From Desulfovibrionaceae bacterium (GTDB lineage Bacteria > Desulfobacterota > Desulfovibrionia > Desulfovibrionales > Desulfovibrionaceae), in assembly GCA_029011315.1 (NCBI GenBank), contig JAQXLA010000019.1, positions 114,569 through 178,568 on the forward strand: 64,000 nt of DNA, given 5' to 3'. Shown piece by piece: positions 24,150 to 33,405 of the stretch (position 1 is the first letter of the stretch; each line of letters begins with the position of its first letter). The position numbers and the translations under genes are program-made. The notes under the pieces were generated by a model, which did no database searches, was not told the origin of the DNA, and worked only from the letters and a program-made list of their open reading frames with translations.

Positions 24150-25904
24150 ATGTCTATTCCCGTATTGGCACTTATTGCCTTTTTACCCATCCTTGTTGCG
24201 CTGATCCTCATGGTCGGCATGCGCATGGGTGCGGCCAAGGCCATGCCCATCGCGTGGCTTGTATGCGCCGTCTCCGCAGTGTGTGTTTGGGGTCTTCCCG
24301 TTAATTACGTAGCCGCTCTTTCCATTCAGGGCGTTATCAGCGCCTGCGGCGTTCTTCTGATCGTCTTCGGCGCCATTCTCCTGCTCCAGACCCTCCAGGT
24401 TTCTGGCGGTATGGAAACCATCCAGTACGGCATGCAGCGCGTTTCCAAGGATATGCGCGTTCAGATCATCATCATCGGCATGCTCTTCGCCGCCTTTGTC
24501 GAAGGTGCCGCCGGCTTCGGCACGCCTTCCGCTCTGGCCGCTCCCCTGCTGCTCTCCCTCGGCGTTCCGCCCATGGCCGCAGCTGTTGCCTGCCTGTGCT
24601 TCAACTCCTTCCCCGTTACCAACGGCCCTGTGGGCGTGCCCACCGTGGTCGGCGTCGGCTCCGCTGTGAAGGGCGTTGTTGAAGCTGCCGGATATCCCGG
24701 CGGCGTCGATCAGTTCTGCTTCAACATGGCGAACTGGGCTGACTTCATCCATGCTCCCATGGTCTTCATCCTGCCCCTTATCGTTCTCGGCATGGTCACC
24801 TGGCTGTATGGCCCCAATAAGAGCTTCGCTGACGGTCTCAAGGCCTGGCCTTTCTGCCTGATCGCCTCCGTCTGCTTCGAAATTCCCGTTCAGATTATCT
24901 CCCTCTTCATCGGTCCCGAACTGCCCTCCATGCTCGGCGGCCTGATCGCCCTCGGCCTGATCATCCCGATCGCCAAGGCCGGCATCGGCGTTCCGAAGGA
25001 AGTCTTCGTGTTCGGCAAGCCCGATACCTGGGAACCCGAATGGTACGGCGATGTGAAGGGCAGCGACAAGCAGCCTGAAATGCGCATGAGCATCTTCATG
25101 GCCTGGCTGCCTTACATCCTCATCGGCGGCTTCCTCGCCATCACCCGTATCTGGTGCGGCAGCATGATGAAGGGCAAGGTCATGATCGGCCTGTCCGGCA
25201 TCCTCGGCTTCACCGCCGACTCTGCCGTGAAGTTCAAGGGCGTCAATGAATTCATCGACGTTCTGTGGAACCCCGGCGTTCTCCCCTTCATCGTCATCGC
25301 CATTCTGACCGCCATGATTCATGGTGCCGTCAGCACGAAGCCCGGCGTCAACTTCGCTTCCATCAGCGCCCAGGCCTGGACTTCCGCTCTGAAGATGATG
25401 AAGAACCCCGCCATCTCTCTGTGCGCTTCCGTGGCTCTCGTGAAGATCTTCCAGGGCTCCGGCTTCAACCCCGCTACGGCTGCTGAAGTGCAGGCCGGAA
25501 CCGCTTCCTTCCTGCCTTCCATGCCCATGTCCATGGCTATTGCGCTCTCCGAATACCTCGGCGGTGTCTGGTATGCCTTTGCTTCCTACATCGGCGGCCT
25601 CGGCGCATTCATCACCGGTTCCTGCACGGTTTCCAACATGCTCTTCGGTCTGTTCCAGTGGAACATGGCTGTTGAAACCGGCTTCTCCAAGGAAATCATC
25701 GTCGCTCTGCAGGGCGTCGGCGGTGCAATGGGCAACATGATTTGTATCCACAACATCGTGGCTGTCTGCGCTGTTCTCGGCATTTCCAACAGAGAAGGCT
25801 ACATCCTGAAGAGGACGTTCATTCCCTTCGTGATTTACGGTATCGTTGCCGGCATCATGGGTGCGTTCTTCATCAGCGCCTATCCGAACGGCTTTATCAT
25901 GTAG
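24150..25904 (+). CDS. lldP: L-lactate permease (LctP/LldP family)
   Basis: The 584-residue, multi-span secondary transporter has an N-terminus of back-to-back membrane helices (MSIPVLALIAFLPILVALIL). Conserved family stretches are FVEGAAGFGTPSALAAPLLL and FNSFPVTNGPVGVPTVVGVG, with GSCTVSNMLFGLFQW and GAMGNMICIHNIVAVCAVLG near the end. It imports lactate (or glycolate) with H+, the main electron donor of many Desulfovibrio. CGGAGG precedes the chosen ATG, and upstream in-frame sequence is leader. Codon use is strikingly restricted to GCC, CTC/CTG, ATC and GGC compared with its neighbours, as expected of a very highly expressed gene. No lactate dehydrogenase gene is adjacent. Confidence 0.95.
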   Translation: MSIPVLALIAFLPILVALILMVGMRMGAAKAMPIAWLVCAVSAVCVWGLPVNYVAALSIQGVISACGVLLIVFGAILLLQTLQVSGGMETIQYGMQRVSKDMRVQIIIIGMLFAAFVEGAAGFGTPSALAAPLLLSLGVPPMAAAVACLCFNSFPVTNGPVGVPTVVGVGSAVKGVVEAAGYPGGVDQFCFNMANWADFIHAPMVFILPLIVLGMVTWLYGPNKSFADGLKAWPFCLIASVCFEIPVQIISLFIGPELPSMLGGLIALGLIIPIAKAGIGVPKEVFVFGKPDTWEPEWYGDVKGSDKQPEMRMSIFMAWLPYILIGGFLAITRIWCGSMMKGKVMIGLSGILGFTADSAVKFKGVNEFIDVLWNPGVLPFIVIAILTAMIHGAVSTKPGVNFASISAQAWTSALKMMKNPAISLCASVALVKIFQGSGFNPATAAEVQAGTASFLPSMPMSMAIALSEYLGGVWYAFASYIGGLGAFITGSCTVSNMLFGLFQWNMAVETGFSKEIIVALQGVGGAMGNMICIHNIVAVCAVLGISNREGYILKRTFIPFVIYGIVAGIMGAFFISAYPNGFIM

Positions 25905-25914
25905 CATTCACTTT

Positions 25915-26002
25915 CAGTGGACGGAAGAACCTCCTGCTCTTCCGTCCACTGAATTCGGCGCAGTGTTCATAAAATCCGGAAGCTTCAGCTTCCGGATTTT
26001 TT
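25915..26002 (+). terminator. Tandem hairpins and Rho-independent terminator after lldP
   Basis: A long stem (CAGTGGACGGAAGA pairing with TCTTCCGTCCACTG, 25915-25951) is followed by a second hairpin, ATCCGGAAGCT-TC-AGCTTCCGGAT, running into six T (25974-26002). The second is a classical terminator. The first probably protects the 3' end of the abundant lldP message. Confidence 0.92.
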
Positions 26003-26149
26003 CTTGTTTCAGACGGAAGGAATTCTTTCTATCTTGACATTTTGAAAAAGACTGTGTAGATAAGCAAATTCGCCTTGCCCGCGGGTTCGTAAAACCGAAA
26101 TGGTTCAAATGCTCCATACCCGTGAGCCGCATGTCCATAAGGAGGACTT

Positions 26150-26458
26150 ATGAGAACTTTTGAAACCCTGATTCTGCTCTCCCCCGAGCTGACGACGGAA
26201 AACCGTGACACGCTTCTTGCGTCGTTCACTGACGTTGTCAATCGCTTTGAAGGCAAAGTCGTCGCCGTTGATCACTGGGGAATGCGCGACCTCGCCTATC
26301 CCGTGCGCAAACAGATGCGCGGCTACTATGTCCGTCTTGAATACACCGCTCCCGGCGAAACCGTTGCGGAACTGGAACGCATCATCCGCATCAGCGACGG
26401 CGTATACAAGTTTATCACCGTCAAACTCGCCGAAAACGCCGAAGAGGAGGTTGCATAA
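26150..26458 (+). CDS. rpsF: 30S ribosomal protein S6
   Basis: The 102-residue protein starts [15 protein letters not shown] and contains the S6 core [20 protein letters not shown] and the [18 protein letters not shown] strand region. It binds S18 and the central domain of 16S rRNA. AAGGAGG precedes the ATG. It is the first gene of the conserved rpsF-rpsR-rplI-dnaB cluster. The upstream leader (26003-26149) probably carries the promoter, and S6:S18 feedback control of this leader is known in other bacteria, but I did not identify the motif here. Confidence 0.96.
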   Translation: MRTFETLILLSPELTTENRDTLLASFTDVVNRFEGKVVAVDHWGMRDLAYPVRKQMRGYYVRLEYTAPGETVAELERIIRISDGVYKFITVKLAENAEEEVA

Positions 26459-26459
26459 C

Positions 26460-26723
26460 ATGGCCTTCAAGAAAAAATTCGCTCCTCGCCGCAAGTTCTG
26501 CCGCTTCTGCGCCGATAAAGATCTGCCTCTGGATTACAAACGTCCTGATATTCTGAAAGACTATATTACCGAGCGCGGCAAGATTATTGCCCGCCGCATC
26601 ACCGGTACCTGCGCCCACCATCAGCGTCTGCTTTCCACGGAAATCAAGCGCGCCCGTCAGATGGCACTTCTGTTCTATACGGCCGGCCATTCTTCTGACG
26701 TGAAGAAAAAGAGCACCATCTAA
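26460..26723 (+). CDS. rpsR: 30S ribosomal protein S18
   Basis: The 87-residue protein has the N-terminal basic stretch [17 protein letters not shown] and the conserved core [18 protein letters not shown] followed by [17 protein letters not shown] plus the later TCAHH keep the zinc-type (C+) pattern. It begins one base after the rpsF stop with AGAGGAGG inside the end of rpsF, so the two are translationally coupled. In-frame sequence upstream of 26460 belongs to rpsF and is not part of the product. Confidence 0.95.
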   Translation: MAFKKKFAPRRKFCRFCADKDLPLDYKRPDILKDYITERGKIIARRITGTCAHHQRLLSTEIKRARQMALLFYTAGHSSDVKKKSTI

Positions 26724-26740
26724 CTGAAAGGAGACCCGGC

Positions 26741-27259
26741 ATGAAAATCATTCTTCGTGCGGACGTAGAAAACCTGGGTCGCCTTGGCGATATTGTCACG
26801 GTGAAGCCCGGTTTCGGACGGAATTTTCTTCTCCCTCAGGGACTTGCCATGCAGGCGACTCCCGGCAACATCAAGGCTTTCGAACTGGAACGCAAAAAGC
26901 TTCAGGCTCGCATGGATGCGCTTCGTGCCGCTGCTGAAGACCTGCAGGCGAAAATCGAAGGCGTCGTCGCTGTCGTTCCCATGCGTGTGGGTGACAACGA
27001 CAAACTGTATGGCTCGGTTACGACATCCATCATCGGTGATACCCTTGCCTCGATGGGTATCGAAGTCGATCGCCATCGTATTCTGATTGATCATCCCATC
27101 CGCACGCTTGGCGAACACGCTGTTCGCGCCCGCCTGCATGCTGATGTGATCGCTTCCTTCACTGTCAAGGTTATTTCTGAAGATAAGGCTCATGCCGATG
27201 CCGCCGCTGAATCCGCAGCAGACGAACCCGCTGCCACGACGGAAGAATCCGCAGAATAA
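26741..27259 (+). CDS. rplI: 50S ribosomal protein L9 with C-terminal extension
   Basis: The protein is 172 residues where about 150 is usual. The N-terminal domain has LRADVENLGRLGDIVTVKPG and GFGRNFLLPQGLAMQAT. The central helix connects to a C-terminal RNA-binding domain (GDNDKLYGSVTTSIIGDTLA). The last 25 residues are a low-complexity Ala/Glu/Asp tail (HADAAAESAADEPAATTEES). The DNA for this tail also encodes the first codons of DnaB in another frame, so the tail may exist because of the overlap. AAAGGAG lies upstream of the ATG. Confidence 0.94.
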   Translation: MKIILRADVENLGRLGDIVTVKPGFGRNFLLPQGLAMQATPGNIKAFELERKKLQARMDALRAAAEDLQAKIEGVVAVVPMRVGDNDKLYGSVTTSIIGDTLASMGIEVDRHRILIDHPIRTLGEHAVRARLHADVIASFTVKVISEDKAHADAAAESAADEPAATTEESAE

Positions 27260-28679
27260 TCCGGATGCCACCGCTGCCGCTGGCAGCGGTGGCTCTGTTC
27301 GGCGGGCCACGGAGGATTTTCTCCGTAGAGTACCTCCGAACAGTCCTGATGCAGAAAAAGCCGTTCTCGGCGGTGTCCTCGCCAACAATACGCTCTTTCA
27401 TTCTGTAGCCGATTTGCTTACGCCAGAAGATTTTTACGTTCCGGCTCACAGACTGATTTACGAAGCTTTTCTGGAACTGTACCGGCAGGGTGCGCCCATC
27501 GATGTTGTTTCCGTTGCCCAATTTCTTCACGATCGGGGGCATCTGGAACAGGCTGGTGGCGGCGCCTACATTGCCGAATTGACCGGTTCCATGCTCGCTA
27601 TCGCTAATTCAGAATATTACGCCAACATTGTTCGAGACAAATCTCTGCAGCGTTCTCTCATTGATACCTGTTCCACAATTATCGGAAACTGCTTTGACAA
27701 TGCCGAACAGCCGGTATCGACTTTACTGGACGAATCGGAGCAGGCTATTTTTTCTATTGCTGAACGAACCGTCGGCCGTTCCTTCAAAAGTTCCCGAGAA
27801 CTGCTTTCGACACTGTGCGATGATCTGACGCAGAGAGCCGGAAGGCACAGCCTTGTTACCGGTGTGTCAACAACTTATACTCAGCTTGATCAGCTGACGG
27901 CAGGTCTGCAGCCTTCCGACCTTATTATTCTGGCTGCCCGTCCTTCAATGGGCAAGACTGCTTTCGCATTAAACATCGCTATGCGCGCTGCCGTCAGGGA
28001 TAATGTTCCGGTCGCGATTTTCTCGCTGGAAATGTCTATGGAACAGCTCATGGCCCGTATGCTCTGCGCCTGGGCAAAAATCGATCTGTCCAATTTCCGC
28101 AGAGGCTACATGAACTCGGAAGACTGGCAAAAATTTTATGAAACCGTCGATGTGCTCGGCAAGGCGCCGATTTTCATTGACGATACGCCGGCGATCTCCC
28201 CGCTCGATCTTCGGGCGAGAACGCGGCGTCTGATGACGGAGCATAAAATTGGCTTGGTGGTCGTCGATTATCTGCAGCTCATGCGCGGATCCAGGCGCCA
28301 TGACTCAAGAGAACAGGAAGTATCGGAGATTTCGCGTTCTCTCAAGACGCTGGCCAAGGAACTGAACATTCCCATCATTGCCCTGTCTCAGCTGAATCGC
28401 AAGCTTGAAGAGCGTACCGACAAGCATCCGCAGCTGTCCGATCTTCGCGAATCTGGAGCCATTGAACAGGATGCTGACGTAATTCTTTTCATTTACAGGG
28501 ATGAAGTCTACAATAAACGGGACGACAATCCCAACAAGGGCATAGCCGAAATCTCCATCAGCAAACAGCGAAATGGATCTATCGGTTCCTTTAAACTGTC
28601 CTTTCTTTCCGCATATACGGCTTTTGAAGATCTGGCCCCGGAGCCTATGCCGTCCGAGGCACTGCCTGAAACGCTTTAA
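27192..28679 (+). CDS. dnaB: Replicative DNA helicase DnaB
   Basis: The 495-residue RecA-fold hexameric helicase has a primase-interacting N-domain (PDAEKAVLGGVLANNTLFHS and DVVSVAQFLHDRG). The C-terminal motor carries Walker A ARPSMGKTAFALNIA near residue 248, Walker B with VVVDYLQLM and the downstream IIALSQLNRKLEERTDK / DLRESGAIEQDADVI signatures. The only usable starts (27192, 27198) lie inside rplI, giving a 68-base out-of-frame overlap. AAGG before the ATG supports this. The N-terminal Pro/Gln/Asn-rich stretch of about 30 residues encoded in and just after the overlap is poorly conserved in kind. Confidence 0.95.
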   Translation: MPMPPLNPQQTNPLPRRKNPQNNPDATAAAGSGGSVRRATEDFLRRVPPNSPDAEKAVLGGVLANNTLFHSVADLLTPEDFYVPAHRLIYEAFLELYRQGAPIDVVSVAQFLHDRGHLEQAGGGAYIAELTGSMLAIANSEYYANIVRDKSLQRSLIDTCSTIIGNCFDNAEQPVSTLLDESEQAIFSIAERTVGRSFKSSRELLSTLCDDLTQRAGRHSLVTGVSTTYTQLDQLTAGLQPSDLIILAARPSMGKTAFALNIAMRAAVRDNVPVAIFSLEMSMEQLMARMLCAWAKIDLSNFRRGYMNSEDWQKFYETVDVLGKAPIFIDDTPAISPLDLRARTRRLMTEHKIGLVVVDYLQLMRGSRRHDSREQEVSEISRSLKTLAKELNIPIIALSQLNRKLEERTDKHPQLSDLRESGAIEQDADVILFIYRDEVYNKRDDNPNKGIAEISISKQRNGSIGSFKLSFLSAYTAFEDLAPEPMPSEALPETL

Positions 28680-28691
28680 AAGGGAAAAATT

Positions 28692-29636
28692 ATGATTCCG
28701 AAGCTTATCCCCCTGAGTCGCACATCAATGCCGCCTCTGGACAGCGTTGTAGAGGAACTCTGTTCCACTCAATCTCTCCGTCCTGTTCTGCATCAGACAT
28801 TGCATAATGCCCCCATGCCGTCTCTGGAAAGCCTGCAGGAAATCATGTCCCGTCTTAAGGCTGTGCTCTTTCCAGGATATTTCGGCGTATCCGACATTCA
28901 TGTTGAATCCATACGCTATCATATGTCTGCGAATCTGGATTCCATTTACCGCAAGCTGGCCGAGCAGATTCGCCGAGGCGGCTGCTTTGCTCAGGCAGAA
29001 TATGCAGGAGAATGCTCCTGCTGCGAAAAGCTATCCGCAGAAAAAGCGATGGCCTTTATGAAAAAACTTCCGGAAATCCGCAGAATGCTGGTTTCCGATG
29101 CAAAAGCCGGCTATGAAGGGGATCCGGCTGCATCCAGCGCGGGAGAAACCATCTTCTGCTATCCCTCCATGCGAGCGATGACCCACCATCGCATCGCACA
29201 TGAGCTGTATCTGCTTGACGTTCCGGTTATTCCCCGCATCATCTCGGAAATGGCGCATTCCGAAACCGGCATTGACATCAATCCCGGAGCCACCATCGGC
29301 GAAGAATTTTTCATTGATCACGGTACCGGCACAGTAATCGGCGAAACGGCGATCATCGGACGCGGCTGCCGCCTGTATCAGGGCGTCACTCTGGGCGCAC
29401 TCTCCTTCCCAAAAGACAGCGACGGAATGCTTGTCAAAGGCATTCCCAGGCATCCTATTCTGGAAGATAATGTGACGGTTTATTCCGGAGCCACTATTCT
29501 GGGACGCGTTACCATCGGCGCAGGCTCTATTATCGGCGGCAATGTCTGGGTTTCTCACGACGTTCCTCCCGGATCCAAGCTTGTGCAGCAGACGGCCAGC
29601 AATACCCAGACCGGAACCCTGATAGGGAAAGCCTGA
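28692..29636 (+). CDS. cysE: Serine O-acetyltransferase (EpsC/CysE type)
   Basis: The 314-residue enzyme makes O-acetylserine for cysteine synthesis. A long helical N-terminal domain (residues 1 to about 185) precedes the left-handed beta-helix of hexapeptide repeats: IDINPGATIGEEFFIDHGTG, VIGETAIIGRGCRLYQGVTL and VTVYSGATILGRVTIGAGSI. The catalytic DHGTG is present. It follows dnaB by 12 bases, so it is probably transcribed with the ribosomal/dnaB operon. The next small gene starts on its last base. The length matches the long EpsC-like form found in many anaerobes. Confidence 0.93.
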   Translation: MIPKLIPLSRTSMPPLDSVVEELCSTQSLRPVLHQTLHNAPMPSLESLQEIMSRLKAVLFPGYFGVSDIHVESIRYHMSANLDSIYRKLAEQIRRGGCFAQAEYAGECSCCEKLSAEKAMAFMKKLPEIRRMLVSDAKAGYEGDPAASSAGETIFCYPSMRAMTHHRIAHELYLLDVPVIPRIISEMAHSETGIDINPGATIGEEFFIDHGTGTVIGETAIIGRGCRLYQGVTLGALSFPKDSDGMLVKGIPRHPILEDNVTVYSGATILGRVTIGAGSIIGGNVWVSHDVPPGSKLVQQTASNTQTGTLIGKA

Positions 29637-29761
29637 TGCGACTGTCCGGCGTGCTGATCCTTGCTCTGCTCGGATGCTTTCTGGGAGGATGTGCGGATTT
29701 TCATCCTCAAGTCAAAATTTCCGGCCAGTCCGACACAACGTTTGAAATTCGCAGCAAATAA
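29636..29761 (+). CDS. Tiny lipoprotein, function unknown
   Basis: A 41-codon gene starts on the last base of the cysE stop (TGATG). It encodes a lipoprotein precursor: MRLSGVLILALLGCFLGGC, with lipobox LGGC and lipidated Cys19. About 22 mature residues follow (ADFHPQVKISGQSDTTFEIR). It is followed directly by a terminator, so it is the last gene of the rpsF-cysE operon. Translational coupling, a consistent lipobox and placement before the terminator make it convincing despite its size. Confidence 0.72.
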   Translation: MRLSGVLILALLGCFLGGCADFHPQVKISGQSDTTFEIRSK

Positions 29762-29764
29762 CGC

Positions 29765-29802
29765 AACGGTTCCGATGATTTTTACATCGGAACCGTTTTT
29801 TC
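29765..29802 (+). terminator. Rho-independent terminator before the T6SS cluster
   Basis: The stem AACGGTTCCGAT / ATCGGAACCGTT (12 base pairs) with a ten-base loop and a run of T isolates the housekeeping operon from the type VI cluster. The 118 bases that follow must hold the T6SS promoter. I see no convincing -35/-10 pair there, only a lone TTGACC. Confidence 0.9.
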
Positions 29803-29920
29803 TTCGAGAAGCTCCCAGGCTTGAAATCTTGCTTTTTTTACGGCCAGATATTAGAAAAAATACATTGACCTATTGCTTTTTTGGAAAAAATTCTGTGTGA
29901 ATCCAGATAAGGAGTCTTTC

Positions 29921-32590
29921 ATGATCGGCGTGGATATGAAGGGTTTGATTGGCAAATGCAGCTCCTACTGCCTTCAAAAGCTGAATGCTGCAGCTGGATC
30001 CGCTGTCAACAGAGCTCAATATGAAATTACCGTGGAGCATTTTCTTCTTGCCTGCCTTGAAGACGAAACCTCGGATATTTCGCTTATCTGCCTGTCATCC
30101 GGCATTGATACGGGAAGACTGAAAGGCGCACTGAACAGAACGCTTGAGGAATTTCGATCCGGCAATACCGGACGTCCTGTTTTTTCTCCGGCATTGCAGG
30201 ATCTCCTTGAAGCCTCCTGGCTGGTCGCATCCGTTGATCTTGGCCTCACGCAAATTCGCTCCGGTGCCGTTCTCCTCACATTTCTGCGCAGACCGTCGAT
30301 GTATGCCCAAGGCGGCTACACGACGGATCTCTCCACAATCAACCGGGATACGCTCCAGCAAAATTTTGCATCGCTGACCTCTTCGTCTTCAGAGCATTTG
30401 ATAGAACCTGACGAAAAGGCTGCTTCTGCCCTTCAGCCCGGAACAGCTCGAACTGGAGAAAGTTTTATTGCGAAATACTGCGAAGATTTTACGCTCAAGG
30501 CGAAGGCCGGCAAAATAGATCCAGTCTTCGGCAGAGATCAGGAAATCCGCAGCATGGTCGATATTCTGGCCAGACGGCGCAAAAACAATCCGATTCTCGT
30601 CGGAGAACCTGGAGTCGGCAAAACAGCCGTGATGGAGGGACTGGCTTTGCGCATTACGGAAGGCGATGTCCCCGATACCCTTCAAGGTGTCTCCCTTCTC
30701 GGTCTGGATATGGGACTTTTGGAGGCCGGAGCCTCGGTAAAAGGAGAGTTCGAACGCCGTCTCAAAGGGGTTCTGGATGAAATCCGCAGTTCAGAAAAGC
30801 CCATCGTCCTGTTTATCGATGAAGCGCATCTGCTCGTCGGCGCAGGAAATGCTTCAGGCGGATCGGATGCCGCCAATCTCATGAAGCCTGCCCTGGCTCG
30901 AGGTGAAATACGGACATGCGCCGCCACGACCTGGAAGGAATACAAAAAATATTTTGAAAAGGATCCGGCTTTGGCTAGACGTTTCCAGCTGGTCAAGCTG
31001 GATGAGCCGTCTGTGCCCGTCACAAAGCTGATTCTTCGCGGATTGCGTGCCGGCTATGAAAAGCATCACGGCATACTCATACGGGAGGATGCCATCGAAT
31101 GCGCTGCGGAATTTTCAAGCCGCTATATTTCCGGACGCTTTCAGCCGGACAAGGCAATCGATCTGCTTGATACCGCCTGCGCCCGCGTGCGTGTTGGTCT
31201 GGCTGCGAAGCCGGCTGAACTCGAAGATACGCAAAGGCTGACACAGGCAAAAGAACGGGAATTGGCAGCCTTGCAAAGAGATGAAGACAACGGTGTAACC
31301 GTGGATGCGGAACGCAAGAGCTGCCTGCTGCGGGAAATCGAAGAGCTGAAGGAAAAGGATGCGGTACTTACCGAACGCTGGCAGAAGGAACAGGAAGCGG
31401 CTCGCAGGCTCATTGAAGCTCGCACCGTATTGCAGGATGCTGTGATCAGAAGGCAGGAAGGCGAAGAGACAGCGGATCTGCCCAGCAGAGAGGAAGCCTT
31501 GGCTCAATTTTCCGCATGCAAAAGAGAACTGGAGAATGTGCAGGGCGATCACCCCATGATTGCCGTTGAAGTTACCGATGAAGTTATCGCCAGAGTTGTA
31601 TCCGACTGGACAGGCATCCCAGTAGGAAGAGTTGCCAGAGAACAGGCTGCGCAGATTGCGGATCTTGAAACGACGCTGAAGCAGCGCATTAAGGGGCAGG
31701 ATGCCGCTATCCGTGCCATCACGGAAGGCATTCAGTCAAGCAAAGCCGGACTGCGTTCGCCATCCCAGCCCATAGGATGCTATCTTCTGACTGGCCCGTC
31801 AGGCGTAGGAAAAACAGAATCCGGTCTGGCACTTGCTGAAGCCCTGTTTGGCGACGAACGCAGCGTGATTACCATTAACATGAGCGAATTTCAGGAAAAG
31901 CATACGGTTTCACGCCTGATCGGTTCGCCTCCAGGATATGTGGGGTATGGTGAAGGCGGCATGCTGACTGAAGCGGTCAGAAGAAAGCCCTACAGCGTCG
32001 TCCTGCTCGACGAAACTGAAAAGGCACATCCGGATGTCATGCAGCTTTTCTATCAGGTTTTCGACAAGGGCGTTCTGACAGACGGCGAAGGCACGGAAGT
32101 CAACTTCCGCAATACGGTCATCATGATGACCTCAAATCTCGGTTCGGACGTTATTCAGGAAATGACGACGGATCCGGAAAATCCGGCAGATACAGAATCG
32201 CTGTCGGCTGCTCTCCGGCCTCTACTGTCCGCGCATTTCAAACCGGCTCTGCTCGCCCGCATGCAGATTGTGCCTTTTGTCAGTCTGAATGCCGAAGCTC
32301 TCCGGCGTATTACGGCTCTGAAGCTGAAAACCCTGGCCGATCGTCTGTACGCAAACAACGGTCTTCAGTTCTCATGGTCATCGGAAGCTGAACAGACCAT
32401 AGCAGATCGCTGCACGGAAACGGAAACCGGAGCGCGCAATATTGATTTCATCCTGTCCGGCACGCTTCTCCCTCAGCTTTCCCGCAGAATTCTGGAGCAA
32501 ATGGCCGGCGGCAATCTTCCGGAACAGGCCCTGCTCGGCATCGATGAAAACGGCGAATTTCAGGTAACATTCAGCAATTCCGGAGAATAA
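29921..32590 (+). CDS. clpV: Type VI secretion AAA+ ATPase ClpV (TssH)
   Basis: The 889-residue ClpB-like unfoldase disassembles and recycles the contracted TssB/TssC sheath. It has a Clp N-domain ([34 protein letters not shown]) and AAA1 with [10 protein letters not shown] near residue 228 and [15 protein letters not shown] middle coiled-coil domain follows, then AAA2 with [10 protein letters not shown] near residue 625 and [19 protein letters not shown] ten bases before the ATG at 29921 sets the start. Its substrate genes tssB and tssC are not in this cluster. It is first in the long T6SS operon. Confidence 0.95.
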   Translation: MIGVDMKGLIGKCSSYCLQKLNAAAGSAVNRAQYEITVEHFLLACLEDETSDISLICLSSGIDTGRLKGALNRTLEEFRSGNTGRPVFSPALQDLLEASWLVASVDLGLTQIRSGAVLLTFLRRPSMYAQGGYTTDLSTINRDTLQQNFASLTSSSSEHLIEPDEKAASALQPGTARTGESFIAKYCEDFTLKAKAGKIDPVFGRDQEIRSMVDILARRRKNNPILVGEPGVGKTAVMEGLALRITEGDVPDTLQGVSLLGLDMGLLEAGASVKGEFERRLKGVLDEIRSSEKPIVLFIDEAHLLVGAGNASGGSDAANLMKPALARGEIRTCAATTWKEYKKYFEKDPALARRFQLVKLDEPSVPVTKLILRGLRAGYEKHHGILIREDAIECAAEFSSRYISGRFQPDKAIDLLDTACARVRVGLAAKPAELEDTQRLTQAKERELAALQRDEDNGVTVDAERKSCLLREIEELKEKDAVLTERWQKEQEAARRLIEARTVLQDAVIRRQEGEETADLPSREEALAQFSACKRELENVQGDHPMIAVEVTDEVIARVVSDWTGIPVGRVAREQAAQIADLETTLKQRIKGQDAAIRAITEGIQSSKAGLRSPSQPIGCYLLTGPSGVGKTESGLALAEALFGDERSVITINMSEFQEKHTVSRLIGSPPGYVGYGEGGMLTEAVRRKPYSVVLLDETEKAHPDVMQLFYQVFDKGVLTDGEGTEVNFRNTVIMMTSNLGSDVIQEMTTDPENPADTESLSAALRPLLSAHFKPALLARMQIVPFVSLNAEALRRITALKLKTLADRLYANNGLQFSWSSEAEQTIADRCTETETGARNIDFILSGTLLPQLSRRILEQMAGGNLPEQALLGIDENGEFQVTFSNSGE

Positions 32591-33366
32591 TGGTGAAACC
32601 GCATCTTTTTCTCACGCTGCTTGAGGAGAATGGAGGACTTGCCCAATCTCTTGCATCGGAATGTGCCCGCTTCGGCTTGACGGTGCGCGCGCATTTCTGG
32701 GAAAAAAAAGCTGATTGTGCGTCATTAGCTCCCGTTTTGCAGGAAATGGCGGATCCGTCCTGCTCCGCCTGGCTGATTGCCGGCACGGCAGCTTCATTTC
32801 ACGATGACGGAATTAGGAAGGGGCTGTCCATGGCAGCACTGGCCTCTTTTGGATCCAGAGGCATGCAATTTCCAATAATCCTGCTTCCGGCATCGTCTGA
32901 TCCGCTGAATATGCCATCCCCTTTTGCAAAAAGCGATATTGTTCTGTCTTCTATCGGCGCAAAAGTTACCGCCAGACTCCATGCCAGACAAAAACCAACT
33001 GCCGAGGAAAACAGCTACCGATTCGCCGTGCATGCGCTTCCCGGACTGGGGCTATGGCTGGAAATCGGCCCATCTACAGCACCATGGGAAGGCGTTTTTC
33101 TAGGCACGGCCGGCACAGGCGCTGCACCCGATGCCCATGGAGTCGGCCCGAAAGGATGTATTCCGCAAAAAAGTACGCTCCATTATCCTGTCAAAGGCAT
33201 GAAAATCGAATCCGGATCACGACAGTACGAAGCATGGGGCGTTCAAAACGAACTGAATCCGGCAAACAGCTATTTTGTACGTCTTCAGGCAATTCCGGAT
33301 GCTCTCATCTTCGGTTCATTCCCCAAGGAGGACAGCGCAGAAGTTTTCTCCATTTCCCTGACATAG
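32590..33366 (+). CDS. T6SS-cluster protein of unknown function
   Basis: The 258-residue soluble protein is not recognised as any core Tss component. The N-terminal half resembles an alpha/beta Rossmann or TIR-like sheet (LFLTLLEENGGLAQSLA, CSAWLIAGTAASFHDD, MQFPIILLPASSD). The C-terminal half is beta-rich (FAVHALPGLGLWLEIGPS, GCIPQKSTLHYPVKGMKI, NSYFVRLQAIPDALIFGSFP). It shares one base with the clpV stop (TAATG), so it is translated with ClpV. It does not match TssA (no ImpA-type N-terminus). Its conserved slot between clpV and tssF suggests an apparatus-related or effector-handling role. Confidence 0.65.
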   Translation: MVKPHLFLTLLEENGGLAQSLASECARFGLTVRAHFWEKKADCASLAPVLQEMADPSCSAWLIAGTAASFHDDGIRKGLSMAALASFGSRGMQFPIILLPASSDPLNMPSPFAKSDIVLSSIGAKVTARLHARQKPTAEENSYRFAVHALPGLGLWLEIGPSTAPWEGVFLGTAGTGAAPDAHGVGPKGCIPQKSTLHYPVKGMKIESGSRQYEAWGVQNELNPANSYFVRLQAIPDALIFGSFPKEDSAEVFSISLT

Positions 33367-33405
33367 AGCAAAAGCCGGACATGCACATCAACGGGAAACA
33401 GCATC

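Noticed and set aside
24183-25907. Long minus-strand open frame antisense to lldP
   Set aside because: Composition is almost all Asp, Glu, Gly, His and Ala and arises from the strict codon bias of the permease gene on the other strand.
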